Assembly (NCBI RefSeq): GCF_012912005.1 | Contig: NZ_JABBEA010000024.1 | Coordinates: 1-63,673, forward strand | Source: Paenibacillus sp. SZ31 | GTDB taxonomy: Bacteria; Bacillota; Bacilli; Paenibacillales; Paenibacillaceae | Direction: 5' to 3' | Length of the DNA stretch: 63,673 bases | In this document: positions 43,241 through 51,659 of the stretch, in pieces | Layout: every line of letters begins with the position of its first letter | How positions within the stretch are numbered: the first letter of the stretch is position 1 | Translations under genes and position numbers: made by a program | Notes under the pieces: generated by a model | Told to the model about the DNA's origin: nothing | Seen by the model: the letters and a program-made list of their open reading frames with translations, nothing else | Database searches by the model: none

Positions 43241-43594
43241 ATGCCAAGAGTGAAAAAAGTTCTGGAATCCCATAACAACAAACTTCACGTTAAAAAGGAA
43301 GATACGGTTATGGTGATCAGCGGTAAAGACAAAGGTAAAAAAGGCCGTGTCATCGCTGCTTATCCTCGTGAGAACCGCGTCCTTGTGGAAGGTGTTAACA
43401 TGGTGAAAAAACACCAGAAGCCTAACCAGCAAAATCCGCAAGGAGGCATTATCGAGAAGGAAGCTCCGATTCACGTTTCCAACGTAATGCACATCGATCC
43501 GAAGAGCGGAAAAGTAACCCGTGTAGGTTACAAAGTTTTGGATAACGGTAAGAAAGTGCGCGTTGCTAAACGTTCCGGAGAAATTATCGACTAA
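43241..43594 (+). CDS. rplX: Ribosomal protein uL24
   Basis: L24 is an assembly initiator at the 50S exit side and carries a KOW motif (VMVISGKDKGKKGRVI). ATG 43241 gives 117 residues beginning MPRVKKVLESHNNKLHV; GTG 43232 overlaps the AGGAGGTG site and is not used. Confidence 0.96.
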   Translation: MPRVKKVLESHNNKLHVKKEDTVMVISGKDKGKKGRVIAAYPRENRVLVEGVNMVKKHQKPNQQNPQGGIIEKEAPIHVSNVMHIDPKSGKVTRVGYKVLDNGKKVRVAKRSGEIID

Positions 43595-43626
43595 TTGAAC
43601 CGAATGAGAAAGGAGGGCTATGATTC

Positions 43627-44169
43627 ATGGCATCAAGAATGAAAGAACGTTACCTGCAAGAAATCGCTCCTGCTTTGATGCAGAAGTTCAACTATACAAC
43701 GGTAATGCAAGTGCCGAAAATCGAGAAAATCGTTATCAACATGGGTGTGGGCGACGCTGTCCAAAACTCTAAAGTGTTGGATTCCGCAGTAAACGATTTG
43801 CAACTGATCGCAGGTCAAAAACCTGTAATCACTCGTGCTAAAAAATCTATCGCAGGTTTCAAACTGCGTGAGAATATGCCTATTGGTGCGAAAGTTACAT
43901 TACGCGGTGAGCGTATGTACTTCTTCCTAGATAAGCTGCTCAACGTAACGCTTCCTCGTGTCCGCGACTTCCGTGGTGTATCGAGCAATGCTTTCGATGG
44001 ACGTGGTAACTATACACTGGGTCTGAAAGAGCAATTGATCTTCCCGGAGATCGAATACGATAAAGTTGATAAAGTCCGCGGTATGGATATTGTCATTGTA
44101 ACAACGGCGAAAACAGACGAAGAGTCCCGTGAATTGCTTACGCAAATGGGAATGCCTTTCGTTAAGTAA
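43627..44169 (+). CDS. rplE: Ribosomal protein uL5
   Basis: L5 binds 5S rRNA and P-site tRNA. The 180-residue protein shows QVPKIEKIVINMGVGDA, AKKSIAGFKLRENMPIG and the C-terminal DEESRELLTQMGMPF. The gene begins 33 bases after rplX with AAGGAGGG. Confidence 0.97.
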   Translation: MASRMKERYLQEIAPALMQKFNYTTVMQVPKIEKIVINMGVGDAVQNSKVLDSAVNDLQLIAGQKPVITRAKKSIAGFKLRENMPIGAKVTLRGERMYFFLDKLLNVTLPRVRDFRGVSSNAFDGRGNYTLGLKEQLIFPEIEYDKVDKVRGMDIVIVTTAKTDEESRELLTQMGMPFVK

Positions 44170-44242
44170 TGTTGGCATAACGTTTCCGGGTGTCTGGAAA
44201 GACTCCCTTTTCTCCGAAATTATTTAGGAGGTGTCAGGCTAA

Positions 44243-44428
44243 GTGGCAAAAACTTCGATGAAAGTTAAACAACAACGTACACCAAAGTTTAAAGTACGTG
44301 CATATACACGCTGTGAGCGTTGCGGACGTCCACATTCGGTCCTGCAAAAGTTCAAAATTTGCAGAATTTGTTTCCGTGAATTAGCTTATAAAGGCCAGAT
44401 CCCTGGCGTGAAAAAAGCAAGCTGGTAA
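44243..44428 (+). CDS. rpsZ: Ribosomal protein uS14, zinc form (type Z)
   Basis: The 61-residue short form of S14 has cysteines C24, C27, C40 and C43 in CERC and CRIC, coordinating zinc. The start is GTG 44243 after TAGGAGGTG. Location between rplE and rpsH is canonical. With zinc-form L33 and L36, this window encodes the zinc-replete ribosome set. Confidence 0.96.
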   Translation: MAKTSMKVKQQRTPKFKVRAYTRCERCGRPHSVLQKFKICRICFRELAYKGQIPGVKKASW

Positions 44429-44460
44429 AAAGTCCTGAACGGGAAGGAGGTTAACTCACA

Positions 44461-44859
44461 ATGACTATGTCTGATCCAATTGCAGATATGCTTACTCGTA
44501 TTCGTAACGCGAACACTGTTCGTCACGAAACAGTAGAAATGCCTGCTTCGACAATGAAAAAACAAATCGCCGATATCCTGAAGCGTGAAGGTTTCATCCG
44601 TGACGCTGAAGTTATCGATGATAACAAACAAGGGATTATCCGTGTTTTCCTGAAATACGGTCAAAATAACGAGCGCGTTATCACTGGTCTGAAAAGAATC
44701 AGTAAACCTGGTCTTCGTGTTTACACGAAAAGCAACGAAGTACCTCGTGTACTTGGTGGCCTGGGAATCGCGATCATCTCGACATCTAAAGGTATCATGA
44801 CGGACAAAGAAGCTCGTCAATCGAAATCCGGCGGAGAAGTCGTTTGCTACGTTTGGTAA
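44461..44859 (+). CDS. rpsH: Ribosomal protein uS8
   Basis: S8 binds the central 16S domain and regulates the spc operon in E. coli. The 132-residue protein has SDPIADMLTRIRNA and the C-terminal GVMTDKEA-type stretch GIMTDKEARQSKSGGEVVCY. ATG 44461 and ATG 44467 are both possible; AAGGAGG fits either. Confidence 0.97.
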   Translation: MTMSDPIADMLTRIRNANTVRHETVEMPASTMKKQIADILKREGFIRDAEVIDDNKQGIIRVFLKYGQNNERVITGLKRISKPGLRVYTKSNEVPRVLGGLGIAIISTSKGIMTDKEARQSKSGGEVVCYVW

Positions 44860-44889
44860 TATAACGTCACAAGATAGGAGGTGCAACAT

Positions 44890-45432
44890 ATGTCTCGTAT
44901 TGGTCGCAAACCAATCACAGTACCAAGTGGTGTAGACATCACCCTGGACAACACCGTTATTACGGTAAAAGGACCAAAAGGAACTTTGACTCGTGAGCTT
45001 CATAAAGACATGAAGGTTACAGTTGAAAATAACGAAATCACAGTTGTGCGTCCTTCCGATAACAAAACTCACCGTTCTTTGCACGGCACAACGCGTAGCG
45101 TTGTAAACAATATGGTGAGCGGCGTTACTGAAGGATTCGCAAAATCTCTGGAATTGGTTGGGGTCGGATATCGTGCAAGCAAATCCGGAGATAAAATCGT
45201 TCTGAACGTTGGCTACTCTCACCCGGTTGAAATTACACCGGAAGCGGGAATCGAATTCGAAGTACCTTCGAATACGAAAATCATCGTTCGCGGAATCGAT
45301 AAAGAGCGTGTAGGTGCTTACGCTGCTAAAATCCGTTCCGTTCGTGAACCTGAGCCGTACAAAGGTAAAGGTATCAAATATGAAGGCGAGCGTATCATCC
45401 GTAAGGAAGGTAAAGCCGGTAAGAAGAAATAA
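44890..45432 (+). CDS. rplF: Ribosomal protein uL6
   Basis: L6 supports the sarcin-ricin loop and factor binding. From ATG 44890 it has 180 residues: MSRIGRKPITVPSGVDITLD at the start and EPYKGKGIKYEGERIIRKEG at the end. GTG 44881 belongs to the GGAGGTG site. The 117-base gap to rplR holds no gene. Confidence 0.96.
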   Translation: MSRIGRKPITVPSGVDITLDNTVITVKGPKGTLTRELHKDMKVTVENNEITVVRPSDNKTHRSLHGTTRSVVNNMVSGVTEGFAKSLELVGVGYRASKSGDKIVLNVGYSHPVEITPEAGIEFEVPSNTKIIVRGIDKERVGAYAAKIRSVREPEPYKGKGIKYEGERIIRKEGKAGKKK

Positions 45433-45549
45433 GATTTCTCTTACCGCCTTTGCGCGGCTTTCGGCTTGCTTGCTTCGTGTGTTTCTAATATACCCCGTGG
45501 CTTCTGCTTTGAAGCCAGCGAGGTAACCTGAAAGGAGTGAATCTTTGAG

Positions 45550-45918
45550 ATGATTACGAAACCAGATAAAAATAAGGCTCGTCTGAAAAGACACCTTCGT
45601 GTTCGTAAGAAAATCCAAGGAACGGCAGCACGTCCTCGTTTGAACGTATTCCGTTCTGGTAAACATATGTATGCTCAAATTATCGATGATGTTGCTGGTG
45701 TAACAATCGCTTCCGCGTCTACCGTAGACAAAGAATTGAGCACTGACATCAAAAATGGTGCATCTGTTGAATCAGCTCGTAAAGTCGGCGAACTCGTTGC
45801 TAAACGTGCGAAAGACAAAGGTGTTTCCAACATCGTATTTGACCGTAGCGGTTATCTGTACCATGGTCGTATCGCAGCTTTGGCTGAAGCGGCTCGTGAA
45901 GCAGGACTTGAGTTTTAA
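45550..45918 (+). CDS. rplR: Ribosomal protein uL18
   Basis: L18 binds 5S rRNA together with L5. The 122-residue protein contains RLKRHLRVRKKIQGTAARPR, LNVFRSGKHMYAQIIDD and the C-terminal GRIAALAEAAREAGLEF. AAAGGAG precedes ATG 45550. Confidence 0.97.
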   Translation: MITKPDKNKARLKRHLRVRKKIQGTAARPRLNVFRSGKHMYAQIIDDVAGVTIASASTVDKELSTDIKNGASVESARKVGELVAKRAKDKGVSNIVFDRSGYLYHGRIAALAEAAREAGLEF

Positions 45919-45945
45919 GATATTTTTCAAAAGGAGGTTAACGAC

Positions 45946-46443
45946 TTGCGTGTAGATCCGAATACTTTGGAACTGACTGAAAGAGTTGTAAATATTAATC
46001 GCGTAGCTAAAGTAGTAAAAGGCGGACGCCGTTTCAGCTTTAGCGCACTGGTTGTAGTCGGCGACGGCAACGGCTGGGTTGGAGCTGGTATCGGTAAAGC
46101 GGGCGAAGTACCTGATGCAATTCGCAAAGGTATTGAAGACGCTAAGAAAAACCTTGTACACGTTCCACTCGTAGGAACATCGATTCCTCACTTGGTAACA
46201 GGTAAGTTCGGCGCAGGACGCGTTCTGTTGAAACCAGCATCTGAAGGTACTGGTGTTATCGCTGGTGGTCCTGTACGTGCGGTTCTCGAACTTGCTGGTG
46301 TAGGTGACATTTTGACAAAATCTCTGGGTTCTTCGAATTCCATGAACATGGTCAATGCGACTTTGGAAGGTTTGTCCCGTTTGAAGCGTGCTGAAGACGT
46401 GGCTAAACTGCGCGGAAAATCCGTCGAAGAGCTTCTGGGTTAA
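45946..46443 (+). CDS. rpsE: Ribosomal protein uS5
   Basis: S5 controls decoding fidelity and borders the mRNA entry. The 165-residue protein has the spectinomycin loop region NRVAKVVKGGRRFSFSALVV and GDGNGWVGAGIGKAGEVPDA. The start is TTG 45946, eight bases after AAGGAGG; no in-frame ATG or GTG gives a better start. Confidence 0.96.
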   Translation: MRVDPNTLELTERVVNINRVAKVVKGGRRFSFSALVVVGDGNGWVGAGIGKAGEVPDAIRKGIEDAKKNLVHVPLVGTSIPHLVTGKFGAGRVLLKPASEGTGVIAGGPVRAVLELAGVGDILTKSLGSSNSMNMVNATLEGLSRLKRAEDVAKLRGKSVEELLG

Positions 46444-46456
46444 GGAGGGAATTCTC

Positions 46457-46642
46457 ATGGCGAAATTAGAAATTACCCTCGTCCGCAGCTTGATCGGACG
46501 TCCGGAGACGCAAAGAACAACTGTGAAAACATTGGGCTTGCGCAAAATCAATAGCAAAGTGGTACAAAACGATAATCCTGCCATCCGTGGTATGATTAAC
46601 AAAGTAAGCCACTTGGTTGCTGTTAAAGAAGTAGAAGCTTAA
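46457..46642 (+). CDS. rpmD: Ribosomal protein uL30
   Basis: L30 is a small 50S protein. From ATG 46457 it has 61 residues with LEITLVRSLIGRPETQRTTV and a central LGLRKINS motif. TAAGGAGGG, overlapping the rpsE stop codon, provides the ribosome-binding site. Confidence 0.96.
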   Translation: MAKLEITLVRSLIGRPETQRTTVKTLGLRKINSKVVQNDNPAIRGMINKVSHLVAVKEVEA

Positions 46643-46685
46643 AAACGGGTTAATCCCACAAATCTTTAAGGAGGTGCAACGAACG

Positions 46686-47126
46686 ATGAAGTTACATGAG
46701 CTTTCACCATCTCCTGGATCCCGCAAAGAACGTAAACGTCTTGGTCGCGGTCCAAGTAGTGGTACAGGTAAAACATCAGGTCGCGGTCACAAAGGACAAA
46801 ACGCTCGTTCTGGCGGTGGAGTACGTCCAGGCTTCGAAGGTGGACAAAATCCATTGTATCGTCGCTTGCCAAAACGTGGTTTTGTAAACCCAACTCGCAA
46901 AGAATATGCAGTTGTGAATACTGAAGACCTGAACAGTTTTGCTGCGGGTACTGAAGTAACTCCAGAATTCTTGATGACGAACGGCGTAGTTAAAAACGCT
47001 AAATCCGGAATCAAAATCCTGGGTAACGGTGATGTCACTGTGAAGCTGACTGTTAAAGCTAACAAGTTTTCTCAATCTGCTATTGAGAAAATTGAAGCTG
47101 CCGGCGGTACAACTGAGGTGATTTAA
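46686..47126 (+). CDS. rplO: Ribosomal protein uL15
   Basis: L15 has a long glycine-rich N-terminal extension that penetrates the 50S subunit: GRGPSSGTGKTSGRGHKGQN, then the FEGGQNPLYRRLPKRGF motif. ATG 46686 gives 146 residues; upstream GTG 46674 overlaps GGAGGTG. Its stop codon shares one base with the secY start. Confidence 0.97.
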   Translation: MKLHELSPSPGSRKERKRLGRGPSSGTGKTSGRGHKGQNARSGGGVRPGFEGGQNPLYRRLPKRGFVNPTRKEYAVVNTEDLNSFAAGTEVTPEFLMTNGVVKNAKSGIKILGNGDVTVKLTVKANKFSQSAIEKIEAAGGTTEVI

Positions 47127-48424
47127 TGTTCAAGACCCTAAAGAATATCTGGCGGGTTGAAGATCTGCGCAAAAGGGTATTATTTACCCTTTTTGTACTG
47201 ATCATTTACCGCATCGGATCCTTTGTTCCCGTACCGGGAGTTAACAAAGACGTGTTCGAAGCGACAAATTCTGCGGGTAAAGAAGTTTTTGGACTTCTAA
47301 ATACGTTCTCGGGTGGAGCGCTCTTCCAGTTCTCGATATTTGCGCTCGGGATCGTGCCTTACATCACTGCGTCTATCATAGTACAGTTGCTTTCCATGGA
47401 CGTTATTCCTAAATTAGCGGAGTGGGCAAAGCAAGGTGAACAAGGTAAGAAGAAATCTGCACAATTGACCCGTTATTTAACCATTGGCCTGGCATTGATT
47501 CAAGCGTTTGGTACGTCGATCGGATTCAACCGCTTGTACAATACAGACATGATTCCTAACGCTACATTTGCAGATTATATCTTGATCGCGATTGTACTTA
47601 CGGCCGGTACTTCATTCCTGATGTGGCTTGGTGAGCAGATCACCGAGAAGGGCATAGGAAACGGGATTTCGATCTTGATCTTTGCGGGTATCCTATCTAC
47701 GGTGCCTAACATTATCAAACAAACAATCGAATCCGACTTCATTCAACCTGACCAACTGTTTATGAATATTCTTAAAGGTGTAATCATCGCAATTGTTATT
47801 GTGCTGATCATCATAGGGGTCATTTACATTCAGCAGGCGATTCGGAAAATTCCGGTACAGTACGCTAAACGTGTCGTAGGTAACAAAATGTACGGTGGAC
47901 AGAATACACATATCCCGCTGAAAATTAATGCAGCAGGTGTTATCCCTGTCATCTTCGCATCATCGCTGTTGATGTTCCCAACGATTATCGCCAACTTCTG
48001 GGCAGATCGCCTTTGGGCACAGTGGATCGGACAGAACCTGACTACACACAAACCTCTGGGTATGTTGCTGTATGTCGTGATGATCTTCGGGTTCACATTC
48101 TTCTATACTTTCGTACAGATGAATCCACAGCAGATGGCTGATAATATGAAAAAGAACGGCGGTTACATCCCAGGCATTCGTCCGGGTAAAGCAACCGAGA
48201 AATATCTGACCCGTGTCATGACTCGTTTGACAATGGCCGGAGCCATCTTCTTGGCAGTCATTTCCGTTCTGCCTGTATTCTTAGGGGCACTTTCTGGTTT
48301 GCCTCAATCTGCGCAAATTGGAGGAACATCCCTCCTGATCGTTATCGGTGTTGCGCTGGATACGATGAAGCAAATCGAAAGCCAATTGATCAAACGCCAC
48401 TACAAAGGTTTTATCAATAAATAG
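47126..48424 (+). CDS. secY: SecY, preprotein translocase channel
   Basis: SecY is the ten-helix protein-conducting channel of the membrane. The 432-residue protein begins MFKTLKNIWRVEDLRKRVLF, has the plug and TM2 region GGALFQFSIFALGIVPYITA, cytosolic loop 4-5 with GEQITEKGIGNG, and C5 loop FNPQQ-type stretch QMNPQQMADNMKKNGGYIPG. It overlaps rplO by one base, so translation is coupled. Confidence 0.97.
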   Translation: MFKTLKNIWRVEDLRKRVLFTLFVLIIYRIGSFVPVPGVNKDVFEATNSAGKEVFGLLNTFSGGALFQFSIFALGIVPYITASIIVQLLSMDVIPKLAEWAKQGEQGKKKSAQLTRYLTIGLALIQAFGTSIGFNRLYNTDMIPNATFADYILIAIVLTAGTSFLMWLGEQITEKGIGNGISILIFAGILSTVPNIIKQTIESDFIQPDQLFMNILKGVIIAIVIVLIIIGVIYIQQAIRKIPVQYAKRVVGNKMYGGQNTHIPLKINAAGVIPVIFASSLLMFPTIIANFWADRLWAQWIGQNLTTHKPLGMLLYVVMIFGFTFFYTFVQMNPQQMADNMKKNGGYIPGIRPGKATEKYLTRVMTRLTMAGAIFLAVISVLPVFLGALSGLPQSAQIGGTSLLIVIGVALDTMKQIESQLIKRHYKGFINK

Positions 48425-48425
48425 G

Positions 48426-48470
48426 CAATAGGTACCGGTCAAGCTAAGATTTACTTGCCGGCACCTATTG
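48426..48470 (+). terminator. Long hairpin between secY and adk
   Basis: The left arm (48426-48443) pairs with the right arm (48454-48470) over 17 pairs with one mismatch and one bulge. A T-rich but interrupted run follows (TGCTGTTTGTTG). It may be a partial terminator or processing site, lowering adk-map expression relative to secY. Confidence 0.5.
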
Positions 48471-48514
48471 TGCTGTTTGTTGATGTAGGGTAGTCTTGGA
48501 GGGAGTGACATAAC

Positions 48515-49159
48515 GTGAACATCCTATTCATGGGCCCTCCGGGGGCAGGAAAAGGAACGCAAGCAGACGTCATCGTGAAAGAGTTCGGTATTCCCCATAT
48601 TTCAACAGGCGATGCATTTCGTCTCGCGATCAAACAGGGAACTCCCATTGGCATGAAAGCCAAGGAATATATGGATCAAGGATTGCTTGTACCAGATGAT
48701 GTAACCATTGGCATCGTTGAAGAACGTTTGCAGCAGCCTGACTGCAGAGAAGGTTTCCTCTTGGACGGATTTCCAAGAACTCTTTCGCAAGCAGAAGCGC
48801 TTGATGGCATTCTGGATCGATTGAACTCAGGTCTCGATCATGTAATCAACCTGAAAGTGGATCGCAATAAATTGCTGGCTCGTTTGACGGGTCGTCGAAT
48901 TTGTAAGAACTGTGGTTCCACTTATCATGTGGTATTCAATCCGCCTAAGCAGGAAGGTATTTGTGATAAATGCGCCGGTGAGTTGTATCAACGCTCTGAT
49001 GATAATGAAGAGAGTGTAGGTACTCGACTGGACGAGTATATCAACAAAACAGCACCACTCCTCACGTTCTATGAGACTAAAGGTCTTCTTCGTCAAATGA
49101 ACGGAGAACAGGATATCGATCAAGTTTCTCAAGAAATCGTGTCCTTACTGAGAGGTTAA
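48515..49159 (+). CDS. adk: Adenylate kinase, zinc-binding lid
   Basis: Adk equilibrates ATP, AMP and ADP. The 214-residue protein has the P-loop GPPGAGKGTQ, the NMP-binding FPRTLSQAEAL region and a lid with four cysteines (C130, C133, C150, C153), the structural zinc site of Gram-positive enzymes. The start is GTG 48515 after TTGGAGGG. map starts three bases after its stop. Confidence 0.96.
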   Translation: MNILFMGPPGAGKGTQADVIVKEFGIPHISTGDAFRLAIKQGTPIGMKAKEYMDQGLLVPDDVTIGIVEERLQQPDCREGFLLDGFPRTLSQAEALDGILDRLNSGLDHVINLKVDRNKLLARLTGRRICKNCGSTYHVVFNPPKQEGICDKCAGELYQRSDDNEESVGTRLDEYINKTAPLLTFYETKGLLRQMNGEQDIDQVSQEIVSLLRG

Positions 49160-49162
49160 TTG

Positions 49163-49915
49163 ATGATCATTGGTAAGTCCGAAACGGAACTGGGCTTGAT
49201 GAGGGAAGCAGGGAGAATTGTTGCGGAAACGCATCGTCTCTTGGCAGAGCATATCGCTCCCGGTATTACGACTGGAGAACTTGACCATATGGCCGATCAA
49301 TACATCCGCAGTCAAGGAGCTGTGCCGTCTTTCAAAGGTTATAACGGTTTCCCTGCCAGTGTGTGCGCTTCAGTAAATGAAGAGTTGGTACATGGATTTC
49401 CCGGCAAACGCAAGTTGAACGAGGGCGATATCGTTACGTTTGACATTGGCGCGCAGTACCAGGGGTATCATGGAGATTCCGCCTGGACTTATCCGGTCGG
49501 CCGTATTTCCGAAGAAGCCCGTCGTCTTCTGGACGTTACCGAGGCTTCGTTATACGCAGGTCTGGCGCTGGTAAAACCGGACGTTCGCTTGTTTACAATA
49601 TCTCATGCGATTCAGAAATATATTGAAGATGAAGGGTTCTCCGTAGTTCGTGAATATGTCGGTCACGGCATAGGCGCGGATCTGCATGAAGAACCACAGA
49701 TTCCGAACTATGGTCTTCCCGATCGGGGACCACGGCTTAAAGCGGGCATGGTGCTGGCCATAGAGCCGATGGTTAACGTAGGTAGACGGTATGTGAAAAC
49801 GTTGGAGGATAACTGGACTGTCGTTACAGTTGATGGAACGTTATGTGCCCACTTTGAACACACCGTAGCAGTTACACCAGATGGTATGGAAATTTTCACG
49901 AAACTGAATGCGTAG
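49163..49915 (+). CDS. map: Methionine aminopeptidase, type I
   Basis: Map removes initiator methionine from nascent proteins. All five metal ligands are visible: D in TFDIGA, D in YHGDSAW, H in YVGHGIG, E in LAIEPMV and E in AHFEHTV. Length from ATG 49163 is 250 residues; TTG 49160 would add one. It lies between adk and infA as in B. subtilis. Confidence 0.96.
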   Translation: MIIGKSETELGLMREAGRIVAETHRLLAEHIAPGITTGELDHMADQYIRSQGAVPSFKGYNGFPASVCASVNEELVHGFPGKRKLNEGDIVTFDIGAQYQGYHGDSAWTYPVGRISEEARRLLDVTEASLYAGLALVKPDVRLFTISHAIQKYIEDEGFSVVREYVGHGIGADLHEEPQIPNYGLPDRGPRLKAGMVLAIEPMVNVGRRYVKTLEDNWTVVTVDGTLCAHFEHTVAVTPDGMEIFTKLNA

Positions 49916-49925
49916 GTGATAAGGC

Positions 49926-50234
49926 ATGAACAATCAGTCTAATCCGCAGCTCGGTCAACTTGTGAAGATCCGTAAAGGCCGCAATGCGGACCAAGCCGCA
50001 GTAATTGTTGCTATAGCGGACAGTAGGTTCGTATATATTGCGGATGGAGACAAACGGAAGTTTGATCAACCCAAGAAGAAGAGTCTTCTTCATCTTGAAC
50101 TCCAGCCCATGATTAGCAGCGAGGTTGTGAACAGTTTAAACGAGTGTGGTCGGGTGACAAATGGAAAGCTCCGCTATGCGGTTCATTCATTTCTGGAATC
50201 CACCAACATTCAAGCTGAAGAGAAAGGAGACTGA
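49926..50234 (+). CDS. KOW-domain RNA-binding protein
   Basis: The 102-residue protein starts with a KOW/L14e-like motif (GQLVKIRKGRNADQAAVIVA), which in L14e-family proteins binds RNA. The remainder is poorly conserved and basic. Bacillales have a short KOW gene at this place between map and infA. A ribosome-associated role is inferred from context only. Confidence 0.82.
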   Translation: MNNQSNPQLGQLVKIRKGRNADQAAVIVAIADSRFVYIADGDKRKFDQPKKKSLLHLELQPMISSEVVNSLNECGRVTNGKLRYAVHSFLESTNIQAEEKGD

Positions 50235-50237
50235 CTA

Positions 50238-50453
50238 ATGGCCAAGGAAGATGTCATTGAAGTGGAAGGTACGGTTCTCGAACCGCTACCGAATGCAACA
50301 TTCAAGGTTGAGCTTGAGAACGGTCATCAAATTCTCGCTCACGTTTCCGGAAAACTACGGATGCACTTTATCCGTATCCTGACTGGAGACAAAGTAGTTG
50401 TTCAGTTGTCGCCTTATGATTTAACAAAAGGTCGTATAACTTACCGTAAATAG
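50238..50453 (+). CDS. infA: Translation initiation factor IF-1
   Basis: IF-1 blocks the A site during initiation. The 71-residue S1/OB-fold protein has AKEDVIEVEGTVLEPLPNA and the RNA-binding GKLRMHFIRILTGDKV. AAAGGAG precedes ATG 50238. A segment of repeated hairpins separates it from rpmJ. Confidence 0.97.
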   Translation: MAKEDVIEVEGTVLEPLPNATFKVELENGHQILAHVSGKLRMHFIRILTGDKVVVQLSPYDLTKGRITYRK

Positions 50454-50480
50454 TAGTAGACAGTTGCAATGAACTGTGAA

Positions 50481-50593
50481 GCTTATGAAGCGGGTTTTGC
50501 CCGGCAAAACTTGCGAAAGCTTCGAAGCCGGTTTTACAATAGTAGAACAAGGTCAATGCTTACGAAGAGGGTTTTGCTTAGCAAAACTTTGAG
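50481..50593 (+). repeat. Duplicated hairpin element between infA and rpmJ
   Basis: Two near-identical units, at 50481-50512 and 50559-50590, share GCTTAYGAAGMGGGTTTTGC, then GCAAAACTT after a three-base spacer. Each forms a seven-pair stem GTTTTGC/GCAAAAC, and only the loop (CCG or TTA) and two other bases differ. A degenerate partial copy, GCTTCGAAGCCGGTTTTAC, lies between them (50519-50537). The last unit abuts the rpmJ Shine-Dalgarno site. Confidence 0.8.
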
Positions 50594-50605
50594 GAGGTAA
50601 TTCAC

Positions 50606-50719
50606 ATGAAGGTAAGACCTTCGGTCAAGCCGATTTGCGAAAAGTGCAAAGTCATTCGCCGCAAAGGGAATGTTATGGTTATCTGTGAAAATCCGAAACA
50701 CAAACAAAAACAAGGTTAA
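50606..50719 (+). CDS. rpmJ: Ribosomal protein bL36 (zinc form)
   Basis: This 37-residue protein, MKVRPSVKPICEKCKVIR onward, has the zinc ligands C11, C14, C27 and H32. GAGGAGG precedes ATG 50606. It is too short for most gene finders but is in its canonical place between infA and rpsM. Confidence 0.95.
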   Translation: MKVRPSVKPICEKCKVIRRKGNVMVICENPKHKQKQG

Positions 50720-50739
50720 AGAAGGGGGTGTAGCGTAAA

Positions 50740-51108
50740 ATGGCACGTATAGCTGGTGTGGATTTGCCACGTGATAAGCGCGTTGAGATCGCCTTGACTT
50801 ATATTTTCGGAATCGGTAAAACGACTTCCCAGAAAATTCTGAGCACAACAGGCATCAATCCGGACACTCGTGTTCGTGATTTGACGGAAGATGAAGTCAG
50901 CAAATTGCGTGAAAGTATCGATAAAGAGGTCAAAGTAGAAGGTGACCTGCGTCGAGAAATCTCTTTGAATATTAAACGTTTGACGGAGATCGGTTGTTAC
51001 CGTGGAGTTCGTCATCGTCGTGGTCTGCCTGTTCGTGGACAACGTACGAAAACGAATGCTCGTACTCGTAAAGGTCCTCGTCGTACAGTAGCGAACAAGA
51101 AAAAATAA
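50740..51108 (+). CDS. rpsM: Ribosomal protein uS13
   Basis: S13 joins the 30S head to the 50S subunit. The 122-residue protein starts MARIAGVDLPRDKRVEIALT and ends in the basic tail GLPVRGQRTKTNARTRKGPR. GAAGGGGGTG precedes ATG 50740. Confidence 0.97.
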   Translation: MARIAGVDLPRDKRVEIALTYIFGIGKTTSQKILSTTGINPDTRVRDLTEDEVSKLRESIDKEVKVEGDLRREISLNIKRLTEIGCYRGVRHRRGLPVRGQRTKTNARTRKGPRRTVANKKK

Positions 51109-51127
51109 TAAGGGGGGATAAGAGAAA

Positions 51128-51523
51128 ATGGCTAAACCGAAAAAAGTCGTACGTACTAAACGTCGTGACCGTAAGAATATTGAATCTGGCGTGGCGCATA
51201 TCCGTTCCACTTTCAATAACACTATCGTTACTATTACGGATCCTCACGGAAATGCAATTTCGTGGGCAAGCTCAGGCGGCCTCGGATTCAGAGGTTCCCG
51301 TAAATCGACTCCGTTTGCTGCACAAATGGCTGCTGAGACTGCTGCCAAAGCTGCAATGGAACATGGGATGAAAGCCGTTGAGGTTATGGTTAAAGGACCA
51401 GGCGCAGGCCGTGAAGCAGCGATCCGCTCTTTGCAAGCTGCTGGTCTTGAAGTTAACCTGATCAAAGACGTAACTCCAGTCCCGCATAACGGATGCCGTC
51501 CTCCAAAACGTCGTCGTGTCTAA
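51128..51523 (+). CDS. rpsK: Ribosomal protein uS11
   Basis: S11 lies on the 30S platform by the mRNA exit. The 131-residue protein has GVAHIRSTFNNTIVTITDPH and the terminal TPVPHNGCRPPKRRRV. Twenty bases separate it from rpsM, with AGGGGGG as the site. Confidence 0.97.
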   Translation: MAKPKKVVRTKRRDRKNIESGVAHIRSTFNNTIVTITDPHGNAISWASSGGLGFRGSRKSTPFAAQMAAETAAKAAMEHGMKAVEVMVKGPGAGREAAIRSLQAAGLEVNLIKDVTPVPHNGCRPPKRRRV

Positions 51524-51659
51524 TGAGATTTGCCCCTGCGTGTGGTATATTTCCGGCACAATCTGCTAATAATGGTTGTTTAGGCATACTACTACATGTT
51601 TTCGCAAGAGAAGGTAAATGTTTCATAGAGGACCGACGTTTTGAAGGAGGGGTATTGCA

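Noticed and set aside
44386..45678. 430-codon minus-strand frame over rpsH-rplF
   Set aside because: Antisense shadow of four ribosomal genes with clear plus-strand coding; no start signals.
50481..50593. Repeated hairpins as a CRISPR array
   Set aside because: Only two full units plus one degenerate copy; each is a hairpin, and no spacer series or cas genes are present.
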